From contig NZ_CP020478.1 of NCBI RefSeq assembly GCF_002080395.1, positions 694,886 to 758,885 on the forward strand: a stretch of DNA of 64,000 nucleotides. Reading direction: 5' to 3'. Under the pieces are notes generated by a model. The model worked only from the letters and a program-made list of their open reading frames with translations, did no database searches and had not been told where the DNA came from. The DNA is from Campylobacter helveticus. Its GTDB lineage: Bacteria; Campylobacterota; Campylobacteria; Campylobacterales; Campylobacteraceae. Position numbers and translations under genes: made by a program. Positions 1 to 7,973 of the stretch are shown piece by piece (within the stretch, counting starts at the first letter, position 1; each line of letters starts with the position of its first letter).

Positions 1-132
1 AGGTAAAATATCTAAAATTTCATTTATGCTCTCATTTGCGAGAATAAAGCTATCATTTTTTAAGAGATAATAATTTTTATCTTGTATTTTTGCATAGAGT
101 TTGTTGTGTTTAAAGATAAATGTATCACTCAT
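1..132 (-). CDS. N-terminal part of an unknown protein, cut by the window edge
   Basis: An open frame reads leftward from an ATG at 132 and runs off the window, giving about 44 residues that start MSDTFIFKHNKLYAKIQDKN. A ribosome binding site (AGGAAAAG) lies just upstream, and the start overlaps the end of the next gene by 8 bases, so the two look co-transcribed. The first four residues, MSDT, are shared with the two B-type proteins of this island (start positions 9257 and 11569), but nothing further matches. I do not recognise the family. Confidence 0.6.
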   Translation of the reverse strand, partial: MSDTFIFKHNKLYAKIQDKNYYLLKNDSFILANESINEILDILP

Positions 133-364
133 TGTCTTTTCCTGTTTTTTCAAGCTCTTTTAGCTTTTCTTTCATTGATACACCTATGAAGAAAAAGCCA
201 AAAAATAAAAATATTGCTAATACAATTGATGACACAGTCCTTATATTTGGATCAGGCTCCACATTAATAAAAAAATAAGAAAAAGAACCTATAAATCCTG
301 TTACGCAAAAATTCTGCGTTCGCCTAATATTTGTGATTTCCTCTTTAATTCTGTCTAGTTTCAT
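125..364 (-). CDS. small two-segment membrane protein, unknown function
   Basis: About 79 residues if translation starts at the ATG at 364, which has AAAGGAT 6-10 bases upstream; an ATG at 412 is also open but has no such site. The protein starts with a charged amphipathic stretch (MKLDRIKEEITNIRRTQ). Two hydrophobic segments follow, around residues 20-35 and 43-63, and the tail is charged. It sits between the HipA-like kinase gene and the partial gene at the left edge, same strand, tightly spaced. No family recognised. Confidence 0.6.
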   Translation of the reverse strand: MKLDRIKEEITNIRRTQNFCVTGFIGSFSYFFINVEPDPNIRTVSSIVLAIFLFFGFFFIGVSMKEKLKELEKTGKDNE

Positions 365-408
365 TTTTATATCCTTTCTTGTAAAAGGATAAATTTGAGT
401 TAAAAGCA

Positions 409-1731
409 TCATCTCTTCCTAACTCTATTAGCGTGAGCATTTGTAATCTCTTTTAAGCTTTCGCTTGAGCTTGTCTCTAAAATATCACTTCGCTGTTCCT
501 TAGCTCTTAAATCTGCCTCTGCTTGATGTATTTTAGTTTGTTCCTCTAAAGCTTCTTTTTCTTTGATAAATTCTAAGGCTTTTGTGGCTCTTTGTTGTAT
601 AAAGCTTTCAATAGGTTTTAACCATTCCTCGCTTAAATTATATTTTGCATGTCTTTTAAAAGTAAAGTGTTTGAGTTTTTCTAAATTCTCAGCGTGTCTT
701 GGTTGGATAAAGAGTTTGAGCTGGGTATCAAAGTCATAAGAGAAGTTGCTAATTTTTTCTATTTTTGCGTTATTAATATTATTTAATTCATCTAGGGTTA
801 GAAAATTCATTAAAGAATAGCCATTATCAAATATAGGTGCTACTCTTAAAAGTTTGCCTGTATTATTATCCACTATCATTCCAAAATTGCCTAAGTGTCT
901 GTCAATATTATAAATTAAAGCATCAAATACGAGTAAATCTTGTAGCTTCTCTACGCCATAAAATTGTGCTATCATATCTACAAGTTCACCTCTTTTTGCA
1001 AATTTCCACTCATCATTATCAAAAACTTGATACATAGGTAAATAACCCTCATTTTCACTTGTAAAAATAGGACAAACGCTCACTATCTGGTTATGAAATT
1101 CTTTTAAATCATAAGATATGTGTGTAAAATTCATCAAAAAGGCAATTTGAGCCATATAATACTCACTATAAGCTTCTTTACCTCCATTAGCATATTCTTT
1201 AGAATTTGCCTTGTAAAGATAAATAACTCCATTATCTCTATGCCAACATTTTTTAAGCATACCATTAGTGGTGTATTCAGGGGAAGAGGTTAAACCTTTA
1301 ATTTTTAGCAATTCTTCTCCAAATGAAGCTTTTTCAAGTGCTTCGTCAAATTCATTATCATAAAGATTATAATCTTTCCATTTGTAAGCTTTATCTTTAG
1401 GCACTATCCAAAAAGAGTCGTTGAGTGAAAGCCCTAAAGAAACATCAATGTAATCCATTAATTGTTCTTTACCATTAATAGCATAAGTTGCAATAATGTT
1501 TTCAACAAAGGCTCTATTTTGTGGGACTTTTCTATCTTTAATCCAAAGCTCTAAATTTCTTTCTAAATCATTAAGAGGTAAGTTTTTTGGAAATAATGCA
1601 CTTTCTATGATTTCAATTTCTACTAATTTTTGATTAAGTTCTATGGTATTTGTAACCATAGATTTTGTTTCGATGTTTTCTACTTTAAATTTTAATACTG
1701 CCTTGTCTTTATTCTTTAAAACATAATCCAT
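409..1731 (-). CDS. HipA/CtkA-like serine/threonine protein kinase
   Basis: This 440-residue protein has the marks of the HipA kinase fold. A phosphate-binding-type segment, SPEYTTNGMLKKCW, lies near residues 150-163. The catalytic-loop motif NIDRHLGNFG is near residues 275-284 (Asp277, Asn282 as the expected catalytic base and metal ligand), and APIFDNGYSL near 298-307 supplies the metal-binding Asp302. The layout resembles the stand-alone HipA relatives of Helicobacter and Campylobacter (the CtkA group) more than a classical HipBA pair: no HipB-like helix-turn-helix gene is adjacent. The start ATG at 1731 has GGAATAG upstream. The C-terminal 60 residues are Gln/Glu/Lys-rich and probably helical. 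Kinase activity is inferred from motifs; the substrate is unknown. Confidence 0.75.
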   Translation of the reverse strand: MDYVLKNKDKAVLKFKVENIETKSMVTNTIELNQKLVEIEIIESALFPKNLPLNDLERNLELWIKDRKVPQNRAFVENIIATYAINGKEQLMDYIDVSLGLSLNDSFWIVPKDKAYKWKDYNLYDNEFDEALEKASFGEELLKIKGLTSSPEYTTNGMLKKCWHRDNGVIYLYKANSKEYANGGKEAYSEYYMAQIAFLMNFTHISYDLKEFHNQIVSVCPIFTSENEGYLPMYQVFDNDEWKFAKRGELVDMIAQFYGVEKLQDLLVFDALIYNIDRHLGNFGMIVDNNTGKLLRVAPIFDNGYSLMNFLTLDELNNINNAKIEKISNFSYDFDTQLKLFIQPRHAENLEKLKHFTFKRHAKYNLSEEWLKPIESFIQQRATKALEFIKEKEALEEQTKIHQAEADLRAKEQRSDILETSSSESLKEITNAHANRVRKR

Positions 1732-1800
1732 AATCTATTCCTTAAAAATTTATCTCAAATTATACCAAAGTCTTAACTCCACATAAACTTAGCAAAAATG

Positions 1801-2304
1801 TCAGTTTTGTGTTTTATAAGGTGTTTTATCACTATCATTTTCCTTTGCATAAGTTTCATCAAATCCACTCTCATTTGTAGGATTTTCACTCACTTCGTTT
1901 TTGACATATTCTTTAATCCTATCTTTAAACTCAAGGTATTTATAGTAAAACACCGCCCCTTTTCTTTTAACGCAATTTAGATGGATTAAATCTAATGCCC
2001 CTAAGAATTCTCTTTCTTTTTCATTTTTAGCGAGTATGTCTAAATTTGCGACTGAGATATTAAATTGTGGAGTGTATTTTTCCCAAAGCTCCATTAAGAA
2101 AAACTCTGCTAAATAATGATTATTGCAAGCGAGTTCTTTTTCATAATCGATTTTAACTTCTTTAAGTTTGATAAATTCCTCAAGCTTTTTAAAGATAATG
2201 GCAAAAATGGTATTGCTCTTAAGCTCATTTATATTTTTTACCATAGTTGGTTCTAAATGATGATAAAGCAAGAAAAACTCAGGCACGATTTTGCCATTTT
2301 TCAT
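1801..2304 (-). CDS. hypothetical protein
   Basis: A 167-residue acidic and lysine-rich soluble protein with no signal peptide or membrane segment. The N-terminal half is mostly helical and contains FFLLYHHLEPTM; the last 30 residues are polar and probably disordered. The frame just upstream is a decayed nuclease fragment, so this could itself be the surviving 3' part of a larger gene. No family recognised. Confidence 0.5.
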   Translation of the reverse strand: MKNGKIVPEFFLLYHHLEPTMVKNINELKSNTIFAIIFKKLEEFIKLKEVKIDYEKELACNNHYLAEFFLMELWEKYTPQFNISVANLDILAKNEKEREFLGALDLIHLNCVKRKGAVFYYKYLEFKDRIKEYVKNEVSENPTNESGFDETYAKENDSDKTPYKTQN

Positions 2305-2351
2305 CAGCTTTTTACTTTCTTTATTGACACTTACTTCTATTCTATTGCTCT

Positions 2352-2520
2352 TTATGTCTTTTCTTGTTTTATAAACATTTTTGCATCTGCTTGCTCTGCT
2401 AAATACTCTGTAGAATAGCTTTCATAAGCCCACGCATAACCATTTTTAACCATTTCTTTATTGATGTCTTTTTCATTGAAATAAATTGTGCCGATAAATC
2501 TTTGGTATTTATCTTTATTT
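2352..2520 (-). pseudogene. C-terminal fragment of a staphylococcal-nuclease-like (thermonuclease) protein
   Basis: The minus strand encodes a fragment with no start codon of its own that reads YQRFIGTIYFNEKDIN, then MVKNGYAWAY, then a short tail ending at a TAA. That is the characteristic C-terminal part of SNase-fold nucleases, in which a 'GR..GTVYVNGKDINLEMVK.GYAWVY' pattern is usual. The N-terminal catalytic part is absent. The fragment lies in frame directly behind the stop codon of the HEPN/Abi-like remnant, so a deletion probably joined two unrelated genes. Confidence 0.6.
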
Positions 2521-2522
2521 CT

Positions 2523-2869
2523 TTAACAATAAGCTAACAATCTCTCATCAAATATCTTTATCAAATCATCTAAAAATGTTTCTATTTTGCTTGGATTTAA
2601 GCCTATATGTGTTCCTTGTATGATTGTGGTAATTCTTGGAAAAGTCTTATTGTTTCTTTGTGTTGTTTTTAAGATATTTTCCCAATGATAAGAGCGGTTT
2701 CTAAGTGTATGTAAAAGACTTAAAACAATGTTGGCTTTATTGATATTATTGAAAAACGATTTTTCCCATTTTCAAAAAAGAAATAATCTTTGTTTGATTT
2801 ATCATATTTTTTAAAGCTCATTTGATGAAGATGAATGATTTTATTTTGTAGTTTTTCGTTTTTAATCAT
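2523..2869 (-). pseudogene. Abi_2-type HEPN-domain gene, frameshifted
   Basis: Two minus-strand frames must be joined to read one protein. The first runs MIKNEKLQNKIIHLHQMSFK and on to FFFENGKN. The second continues NINKANIVLSLLHTLRNRSY and HWENILKT, then GLNPSKIETFLDDLIKIFDE and a stop. The segment RNRSYH fits the HEPN ribonuclease motif R-x4-H, and its setting (leucine-rich helix before, WENIL after) resembles the C-terminal half of Abi_2/AbiD-F abortive infection proteins. At about 115 residues it is much shorter than the usual 300, so both a frameshift and 5' loss are present. Family call is by motif only. Confidence 0.5.
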
Positions 2870-3057
2870 ATACACTATCGCTCAAGCTACTTATGTGATT
2901 AATCCTTTTTAAAGGATTAATGCCTTAAAGGAGTTTGTCCTTTTTTCTATGTATTTTACATTGATAAAATACAATCTTTTGAGAAATAAGCCTTGAGCTT
3001 ACTTGCTCTAACTTTATTGAAAAATATTCTCACCTATATTTATTCACATTTCAAATT

Positions 3058-4238
3058 CTAATAATTTTTAAACATATCCTCACCATTAGAGATTTTAAGT
3101 GCATTATGATAATTTTTATTTTGTAAGTTTTTACTTAGTTTATGATAACTAGAACTCCAGTATTTCTCACTTCTTTTTCCTGCTAAAACATTAAAATAAA
3201 ATTCATTTCTATCTTTTTGATATTCTTGTGAAATATTGCCATAATTATATTTATGATAAAGTATTCTTGAAATCATTTCATCTTTTAGTTTAAAGATGAA
3301 AGGGTAAAATTTGCAAACACTAAAATTATAATGCTTTTGACTTAAATCTAATTCTTGTATAATGATAGCTTCATAATTGTTACTTGCTTTTAAAAGTTTG
3401 ATTTGCCCATCTTTTTTATCAAAATAAATGAATTTAAAATCACCTTTTAAATTTTCATAATTTGTATTTGTCTCTTTTAATCTTTGAATCAGCTTGTCAA
3501 GGAGTTTATCAAGGGTAGAATAGATATTTTCTAATTTCATTTTTTTAGTATGAACTAGTTTAAAGATTTGATAAAGTATTTCATCTTTTGTTTGACATAC
3601 TGCCTTGAGTTTTTGCTCTAAAGCTTTATCATCAATATAGCAAATATAATCATTATTCATCATAGTTCTAGCCCAATCCCTAAAAGCTTTTGCGCCCTTA
3701 ATGCTTTTAAGATTATCGTCAATGTTTTGGAATTTAAAGAAGGTGGAGTGAATGAGTTTTATGGTGGGGAGGAGTTCCATAAAATTTCCAGGGATAGTAT
3801 AAGTTTCATCAATGAGTTCTATGCCTATATTTGAAAGTTTTCTAATGACCCAAGTAACGCAATTATTATCAAGAAGTTTATAAGTAAATTCCTCATTGAT
3901 AGATTTTAGACTTTGTGGTTTTATATCTTTTGTCATTTCGTAATCTTTTTGTATATCTTGCAAAAGTGTTTCATATTGTTCTTTAGAAATTTCTAAAGTA
4001 AGGCGGTTAGAGGGTTTGAAAGTTTGATGACTTCTTAGTTTTTTAAAATCATAAGTGTTCGTTTGTGTATTATTATCCATTACATAGTGGTTATTTTTAA
4101 AAACTTTTCCAGCCGTATCATTAATAGAATTTGTTCCCGTTCCAAACCCCCAAAAACCATCATTAAATTCATTTGTTTCTAAACTTTCATACCATTTTTA
4201 TCAAAATCTTTCCAATCAGCATTTTTGAGTTTTTGCAT
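3058..4238 (-). pseudogene. effector-like gene with one frameshift, possible NlpC/P60-type (NxC) domain
   Basis: A 340-residue frame (4080 to 3058) is intact, but its reading frame continues upstream without a start as WYESLETNEFNDGFWGFGTG. An ATG at 4238 (MQKLKNADWKDFDKN) leads into that stretch in another frame, so a single indel near 4190-4200 splits the gene. The sequence LEISKEQYETLLQDIQKDYE followed by YKLLDNNCVTWVIRKL resembles the '.NNC..F' cysteine region of permuted papain/NlpC-like domains found in secreted bacterial toxins, where the Cys is catalytic. Translation may restart at 4080. It is preceded by a small ORF and a membrane protein that could be its partners. Toxin role is inference. 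Confidence 0.5.
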
Positions 4239-4252
4239 TTTTATTTCATCGT

Positions 4253-4444
4253 CTATTTATCAAGTTCATCGGGGCTTTTATCTTTAGTAAGTCCTAGGAA
4301 GGCGTGGGTGAGGTCAAATTGTTTTATAAATTTTTGAAAATCATCTTCTATTATAGTTAAAATATTTGTGTTTAAATATAATTCTTTTTCAAAAAGCTCA
4401 TCAATATAAATTGTTATATAATGTTTTTCATTATAATTATTCAT
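4253..4444 (-). CDS. small protein coupled to membrane protein gene
   Basis: About 63 residues from an ATG at 4444 (MNNYNEKHYITIYIDELFEK) to a TAG. The start codon overlaps the stop codon of the membrane-protein gene as ATGA, so translation is probably coupled. The protein is acidic, with no membrane segment. Its C-terminus (FDLTHAFLGLTKDKSPDELD) is matched by a decayed paralogue at 4978-5080. A longer frame from 4510 is open but would overlap its neighbour by 70 bases. Function unknown. Confidence 0.6.
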   Translation of the reverse strand: MNNYNEKHYITIYIDELFEKELYLNTNILTIIEDDFQKFIKQFDLTHAFLGLTKDKSPDELDK

Positions 4445-4944
4445 TTTGAAACGCCCCCATAAAAAAGTGCAAAAGGTATAAATCCTATCAATATTACAAA
4501 TTCGAAACAAAAGTATATCATTAAGAATAAAAATTGAAATTTAAAAGACATTTTCACAAAGAAAAGCCATATGACTATTAATAGGATATTCATCATAATG
4601 AGCTGGGAATAAAATTCCTCTAAAAATGTGGCAAAGATATATGTAAAAATGCAGAAAAAAATATGAATTAAGAAAAAAAATTTATAAAAACTTAAACAAA
4701 TAAGCCAAAATATAGCGGTAAAAAACAACAATATAGAAATATAAAATAATAAATACATATACCACTTAGATGAATAAATGAAATTATCAAATGAATTTCC
4801 GCATAAATATAAAGTAGGCCATAAAGCAAAACATAAGGCAATAAGCCCACTCACCACAAACCATGTAATCTGCCCACTTGTAGTGCTGTCTAAGCCTTTA
4901 CTTTCTAATTTTGCTTTTAATTTAGAATAAATGGGAATTTTCAA
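4441..4944 (-). CDS. multi-spanning membrane protein, possible immunity protein
   Basis: 167 residues with a short cytoplasmic head (MKIPIYSKLKAKLESKG) and about five hydrophobic segments, near residues 28-50, 62-84, 86-105, 112-130 and 134-160. There is no catalytic motif. It is first in a three-gene unit that ends in the frameshifted effector-like gene. That position and topology would suit an inner-membrane immunity protein, but this is inference only. Confidence 0.6.
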   Translation of the reverse strand: MKIPIYSKLKAKLESKGLDSTTSGQITWFVVSGLIALCFALWPTLYLCGNSFDNFIYSSKWYMYLLFYISILLFFTAIFWLICLSFYKFFFLIHIFFCIFTYIFATFLEEFYSQLIMMNILLIVIWLFFVKMSFKFQFLFLMIYFCFEFVILIGFIPFALFYGGVSK

Positions 4945-4977
4945 ATTTGCTCCTAGCTAATGTGATGGATATTATAA

Positions 4978-5080
4978 TTAAAAATCTCTAAATTTTAACT
5001 TCTCATTTATTTCGTTTAACTCGTTAAGACTTTTACTTTCAGTAAATTCTAAAAAGGTATAGGCGAAGTCAAAATTCACT
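4978..5080 (-). pseudogene. 3' remnant of a paralogue of the small ORF at 4253-4444
   Basis: The minus strand reads NFDFAYTFLEFTESKSLNEL before a TAA at 4978, closely resembling FDLTHAFLGLTKDKSPDELD at the end of the small ORF at 4253-4444. A stop lies just upstream, so only the 3' end survives. It suggests that this gene family once existed in more than one copy here. Confidence 0.5.
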
Positions 5081-5194
5081 CACTTATCATTACGAGCAAG
5101 AGACAAGAACTTTGTCTGCTACAACTTCTTGTTTTTCTTTTAAAGCTCTTTGCGGAGGGTTTTGAAAGGGGAAAATAATTAATCAAAGTAAGTA

Positions 5195-5223
5195 TTGACA
5201 TTGTATTAACAATATGATAATAT
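5195..5223 (+). promoter_or_regulatory. promoter of brnTA
   Basis: TTGACA at 5195-5200 and a TAATAT at 5218-5223 are 17 bases apart, 8 bases before the brnT start codon. The short inverted repeat TTGTATTAACAA lies between the two boxes and could be the operator for BrnA autoregulation, which is known for this toxin-antitoxin family. Confidence 0.5.
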
Positions 5224-5230
5224 CCAAAGT

Positions 5231-5515
5231 ATGAAATTTGAATGGGATGAAGAAAAAAATAAGACTAATCAAATAAAATACGGAATTTCTTTTGATGTGG
5301 CGAGAGAAATTTTTGATGACCCTTTTACCCTGTCTTTTCTTGATGAAAGATTTAATTATTTAGAGGAAAGATGGATAAGTATAGGGCAGAGCAAAAATGA
5401 TAAAATTATAGTCGTAGCTCATTTATTTTATAATGAAAAAGGCGAAGAAATTATAAGAATTATTAGTGCTAGAAAGGCAACTCAAAAAGAAAGGAAAGCG
5501 TATGAAAAAATATGA
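5231..5515 (+). CDS. brnT: BrnT-family ribonuclease toxin
   Basis: 94 residues, the normal size for BrnT (DUF497), a RelE-fold mRNA-cleaving toxin. The family signature is complete: FEWDEEKNKTNQIKYGISFD at the N-terminus, a central DERFNYLEERWISIG and the C-terminal RIISARKATQKERKAYEK. It overlaps the antitoxin gene by 14 bases, toxin first, the usual order for brnTA. It belongs to the island and has a decayed second copy facing it at 6179-6456. Confidence 0.9.
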   Translation: MKFEWDEEKNKTNQIKYGISFDVAREIFDDPFTLSFLDERFNYLEERWISIGQSKNDKIIVVAHLFYNEKGEEIIRIISARKATQKERKAYEKI

Positions 5516-5732
5516 TGAATATAAAATGAAAGCAGAATACGATTTTTCACAAGGCATTAGAGGGAGATTTTATAAACCCAAAAAAATATCCACAACATTA
5601 AGACTAGATGATGATATTTTGTGTATTTTAAAAAAAAGAGCAAGTGAAAAGAAAATCCCTTATCAAACCCTTATCAATAATCTTTTAAGAGAGCAATGTG
5701 AGGGGTTTCAAACAGCCTTAAATAATTTGTGA
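5502..5732 (+). CDS. brnA: BrnA-family antitoxin
   Basis: About 76 residues from the ATG at 5502, which has AAGGAAAG 4-11 bases upstream inside the toxin gene. The N-terminus (YDFSQGIRGRFYKP) is the toxin-binding arm typical of BrnA. The C-terminus is a ribbon-helix-helix DNA-binding unit: TTLRLDDDILCILKKRASEK followed by KIPYQTLINNLLR. The protein should neutralise BrnT and repress its own promoter at 5195-5223. An open start at 5466 would give extra residues but lies deep in brnT. Confidence 0.85.
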   Translation: MKKYDEYKMKAEYDFSQGIRGRFYKPKKISTTLRLDDDILCILKKRASEKKIPYQTLINNLLREQCEGFQTALNNL

Positions 5733-5770
5733 AAATCTATTAAGCTAAATTTGCTAAAATTCTCTTGTTT

Positions 5771-5850
5771 GACTTCCCAAGTGAAAGCTTGGCGAAGATT
5801 TGACTTGCTCTTTGAGTGGGTTACCCAGCCTAAGTGCTGGGATACTTTAA
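5771..5850. ncRNA. candidate structured RNA or bidirectional terminator between two toxin-antitoxin loci
   Basis: Two strong hairpins stand side by side in a stretch with much higher GC than its surroundings. CTTC plus CCAAG (5773-5781) pairs with CTTGG plus GAAG (5788-5797) around the loop TGAAAG, and CCCAGC (5824-5829) pairs with GCTGGG (5836-5841). The linker is TTTGACTTGCTCTTTGAGTG. No U-run follows on either strand at once, so a simple terminator is not certain. Part of it overlaps the end of a MazF-like remnant. A second element with some similarity is at 15839-15901. I cannot assign it to a known RNA family. Confidence 0.35.
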
Positions 5851-5975
5851 TATGTTTCTCGCTATTTTTTCTTTAATTTTATTTAATTCATCTTTATTAA
5901 CTTTTGATAAGTAACTTTCAATTCTTTTTGTATCAAATGTTCTTATTTGTCCCAAGAGTGCAACAATGTTTGAGA
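5830..5975 (-). pseudogene. C-terminal remnant of a MazF/PemK-like toxin
   Basis: The minus strand reads VSNIVALLGQIRTFDTKRIE, then SYLSKVNKDELNKIKEKIAR before a stop at 5830. The pattern 'A.LGQIRT.D.KR' followed by a helix with 'L..I...I' is the usual C-terminal third of MazF/PemK endoribonucleases. The N-terminal two-thirds are missing; the fragment begins right where the orphan brnA gene ends, so recombination has fused the two loci. Confidence 0.55.
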
Positions 5976-6182
5976 CTATCCAACAATAATATCTAGTTTT
6001 TTATTCACGCAATCATTTAAAAAAATATTGATTAAAACTTGATAAGGAACACCTTTTTTCTTTGCCATCTCTTTGAAATAATCAATAGTTGAGTTGTTAA
6101 GATTAATTGAAATTTGTTTTTTTAAATTTTTATCCACATAGGGATTTCGTATTGCATTTTTAAAATCATATTCTTTTTTCAT
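5976..6182 (-). CDS. second BrnA-family antitoxin, partner toxin broken
   Basis: 68 residues with the BrnA layout: EYDFKNAIRNPYVDKNLKKQ arm, then a ribbon-helix-helix core (ISINLNNSTIDYFKEMAKKK, GVPYQVLINIFLNDCVNKK). Its ATG overlaps the TGA of the upstream brnT remnant. It is an apparently intact antitoxin beside a frameshifted toxin, a pattern expected for anti-addiction or late decay. It could still repress a shared operator. Confidence 0.75.
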   Translation of the reverse strand: MKKEYDFKNAIRNPYVDKNLKKQISINLNNSTIDYFKEMAKKKGVPYQVLINIFLNDCVNKKLDIIVG

Positions 6183-6456
6183 AAACGCTCCTTGTATTGT
6201 TTTCTCTCTTTCGAGGTAGCTTTTCTAGCAGAAATGATACGAATAGTATCATTTTCTTTATGGCAATGCACCACAAGTAAAATTCTACTTTTATCACTCA
6301 TACCTAAAAGTAAAAATCTCTCTTCATCTACTGAATGTTCTTCGTCAAAAAGCACTAAGCCATATTCATCACTAATACTGATTTAGCTTCTTCAAATGTT
6401 ATTTTGTGCTTTGCAATATTTAGCTTTTCTTTAATAAAACTCCACTCATAATTCAT
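6179..6456 (-). pseudogene. BrnT toxin gene with a frameshift
   Basis: From an ATG at 6456 the minus strand reads MNYEWSFIKEKLNIAKHKIT and FEEAKSV. After loss or gain of a base near 6370-6375 it continues SDEYGLVLFDEEHSVDEERF and RIISARKATSKERKQYKERL. Both halves match the family and the intact copy at 5231-5515. The shift destroys the toxin between residues 27 and 32, so no functional BrnT is expected. Confidence 0.75.
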
Positions 6457-6533
6457 ACTTCTACCTTATAATTATGTGATAATTATAACATATATTTTAT
6501 CAAATTATAATCCGCAGACAACACTTTAACCAC

Positions 6534-7476
6534 TCACCCCAAATTCCCCAAAGCCTTCCTAAGCATTTCATTATTTGCCTTAGCATAAATGGTTGTTGTT
6601 TGCATACTTGCGTGTCTTAGTATCTTTTGTATAACGACAAGATTGACATTTTGTGAGGTGAGTTTCATCGCTAAGATATGTCTTAAGAGGTGCAGACCTT
6701 TTTTATGAATTAAAGCCTTAGCATAAATTCTATTAATGATAATAAAAGCATTGCTCCTGTTTAAAAGTTTTCCATTATGCGTTTGCATAATATAATTACT
6801 CTCTTTCAAATACTCTTTAAAATAATCAAGCTCATCATCAATATAAGCTTTTTTAATATAAGCAAATTGTTCCTTGCCTCCCTTAGCAAGTATATTAATT
6901 TTTAGCATATCTTCTTCATCTTCATTAAAATCACACAAACGCACTTTTAAGCTTTCTGAAATTCTAAGCCCCGCATAAAGCACTAATTTAATGAGAAGTG
7001 CATTTCTAAAACTTGCATAATCTTCTTTTTGTATTTTTAGTCTTTCTATGGTATTTATAAGTCTTTGAATTTCATCATCACTTAAATGCTCAAGCTTTTC
7101 TTCTCTTTTTTCATTTCTTGTATTAAGTTTTGAAAAATTAAAAGAGAACTCAAACAAATCTTCATTATTTTCATTAATGAAGGTAAAAAAGCTAGTTATT
7201 GCCCTTAGATAAGTAAGTTTTGTTTTTTTTAGAAAACTTTTTATGATTTTTAGACCTTGTTTCCAAATAACTTAAGAAATTTGAAATATAGGAAGTTTTT
7301 ATTTCTTTAAACTGCATTTCATCACAAAACTCTAAAGAATATTCTCTAAATTCGTTTAAAACTCTTTTATAAAGTTAAATTGTATTCAAAGAATAATTTA
7401 AATCCTTAAAATGACAAAAATAAGCCTCAAGCTAAAAGTCTAAATCCTCTAAAAAATCGCCTCTTGTAAGCTTCAT
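6534..7476 (-). pseudogene. tyrosine recombinase / integrase, inactivated
   Basis: The 207-residue frame at 6534-7157 holds the catalytic domain: Arg in YAGLRISESLKVR, the His-x-x-Arg-His box in LHLLRHILAM, and RHASMQTTTIYA with the nucleophile Tyr. Upstream, the same gene reads from an ATG at 7476 (MKLTRGDFLEDLDF) but meets a TAG, then a TAA, then needs a frame change near 7170-7190 (ITSFFTFINENNEDLFEFSF joins the long frame). The N-terminal core-binding domain is therefore broken at three places. It is a Xer-like island integrase and probably the remnant of the enzyme that brought in part of this region. Confidence 0.7.
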
Positions 7477-7681
7477 TTAAGTTTCCTTTTGTTTTGTATA
7501 TCATAATAATATATTATGTTATATATTTAACCCTAACCTAAACCCAAAAAAGATAAATTTATGCCTTTATTGAGGTTTATGGATAAGTTATATATTATTA
7601 TCATTATATCAAAAATATGCTAATAATATAAAATAATAAACAATTAACCTTTTTAAATTAAAAATAATTACTCTAATATGC

Positions 7682-7687
7682 TATAAT
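7682..7687 (+). promoter_or_regulatory. -10 box of the 7718 gene
   Basis: TATAAT inside ATGCTATAATATCC, 30 bases before the start codon. The 200 bases upstream are nearly pure A/T with T-tracts, as is usual for Campylobacter promoters that lack a -35 box. Confidence 0.5.
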
Positions 7688-7717
7688 ATCCTCATAATTT
7701 CACAAAAAGGATAAAAT

Positions 7718-7942
7718 ATGAAAAATAATGCAGAGCTTTCAAATAAAAACGAAGAAAATATCATTTCAAAAAGAATTCTTTTTAATAAGAAAAGCTTAGA
7801 AATGATAAATATGATGTTACCCGCTTATAAAGATGAAATTGATGATAATTTAAAAGAAAGTGAAAAAATCTCTTTATTTATTAATCTTTGTGTAGAAAAA
7901 ATGTTTAAAAAAGACTTTTTGGATAGGATTAAGGAATTTTAG
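7718..7942 (+). CDS. small hypothetical protein
   Basis: 74 residues, charged and helical (NKKSLEMINMMLPAYKDEID), with a good ribosome site (AAAGGATAAAAT) and a clear -10 box. Size and pattern would suit a small island or plasmid-type DNA-binding protein, but no motif is recognised. It converges with the A-B-A'-B' operon, whose last stop is 30 bases away. Confidence 0.55.
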   Translation: MKNNAELSNKNEENIISKRILFNKKSLEMINMMLPAYKDEIDDNLKESEKISLFINLCVEKMFKKDFLDRIKEF

Positions 7943-7973
7943 GATAGATTGGGACGATATTACTCAAAGGCAG

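Noticed and set aside
5771-5850. Repeat antitoxin RNA of a type III (ToxIN-like) system
   Set aside because: No tandem repeats in the RNA and no ToxN-like gene nearby.
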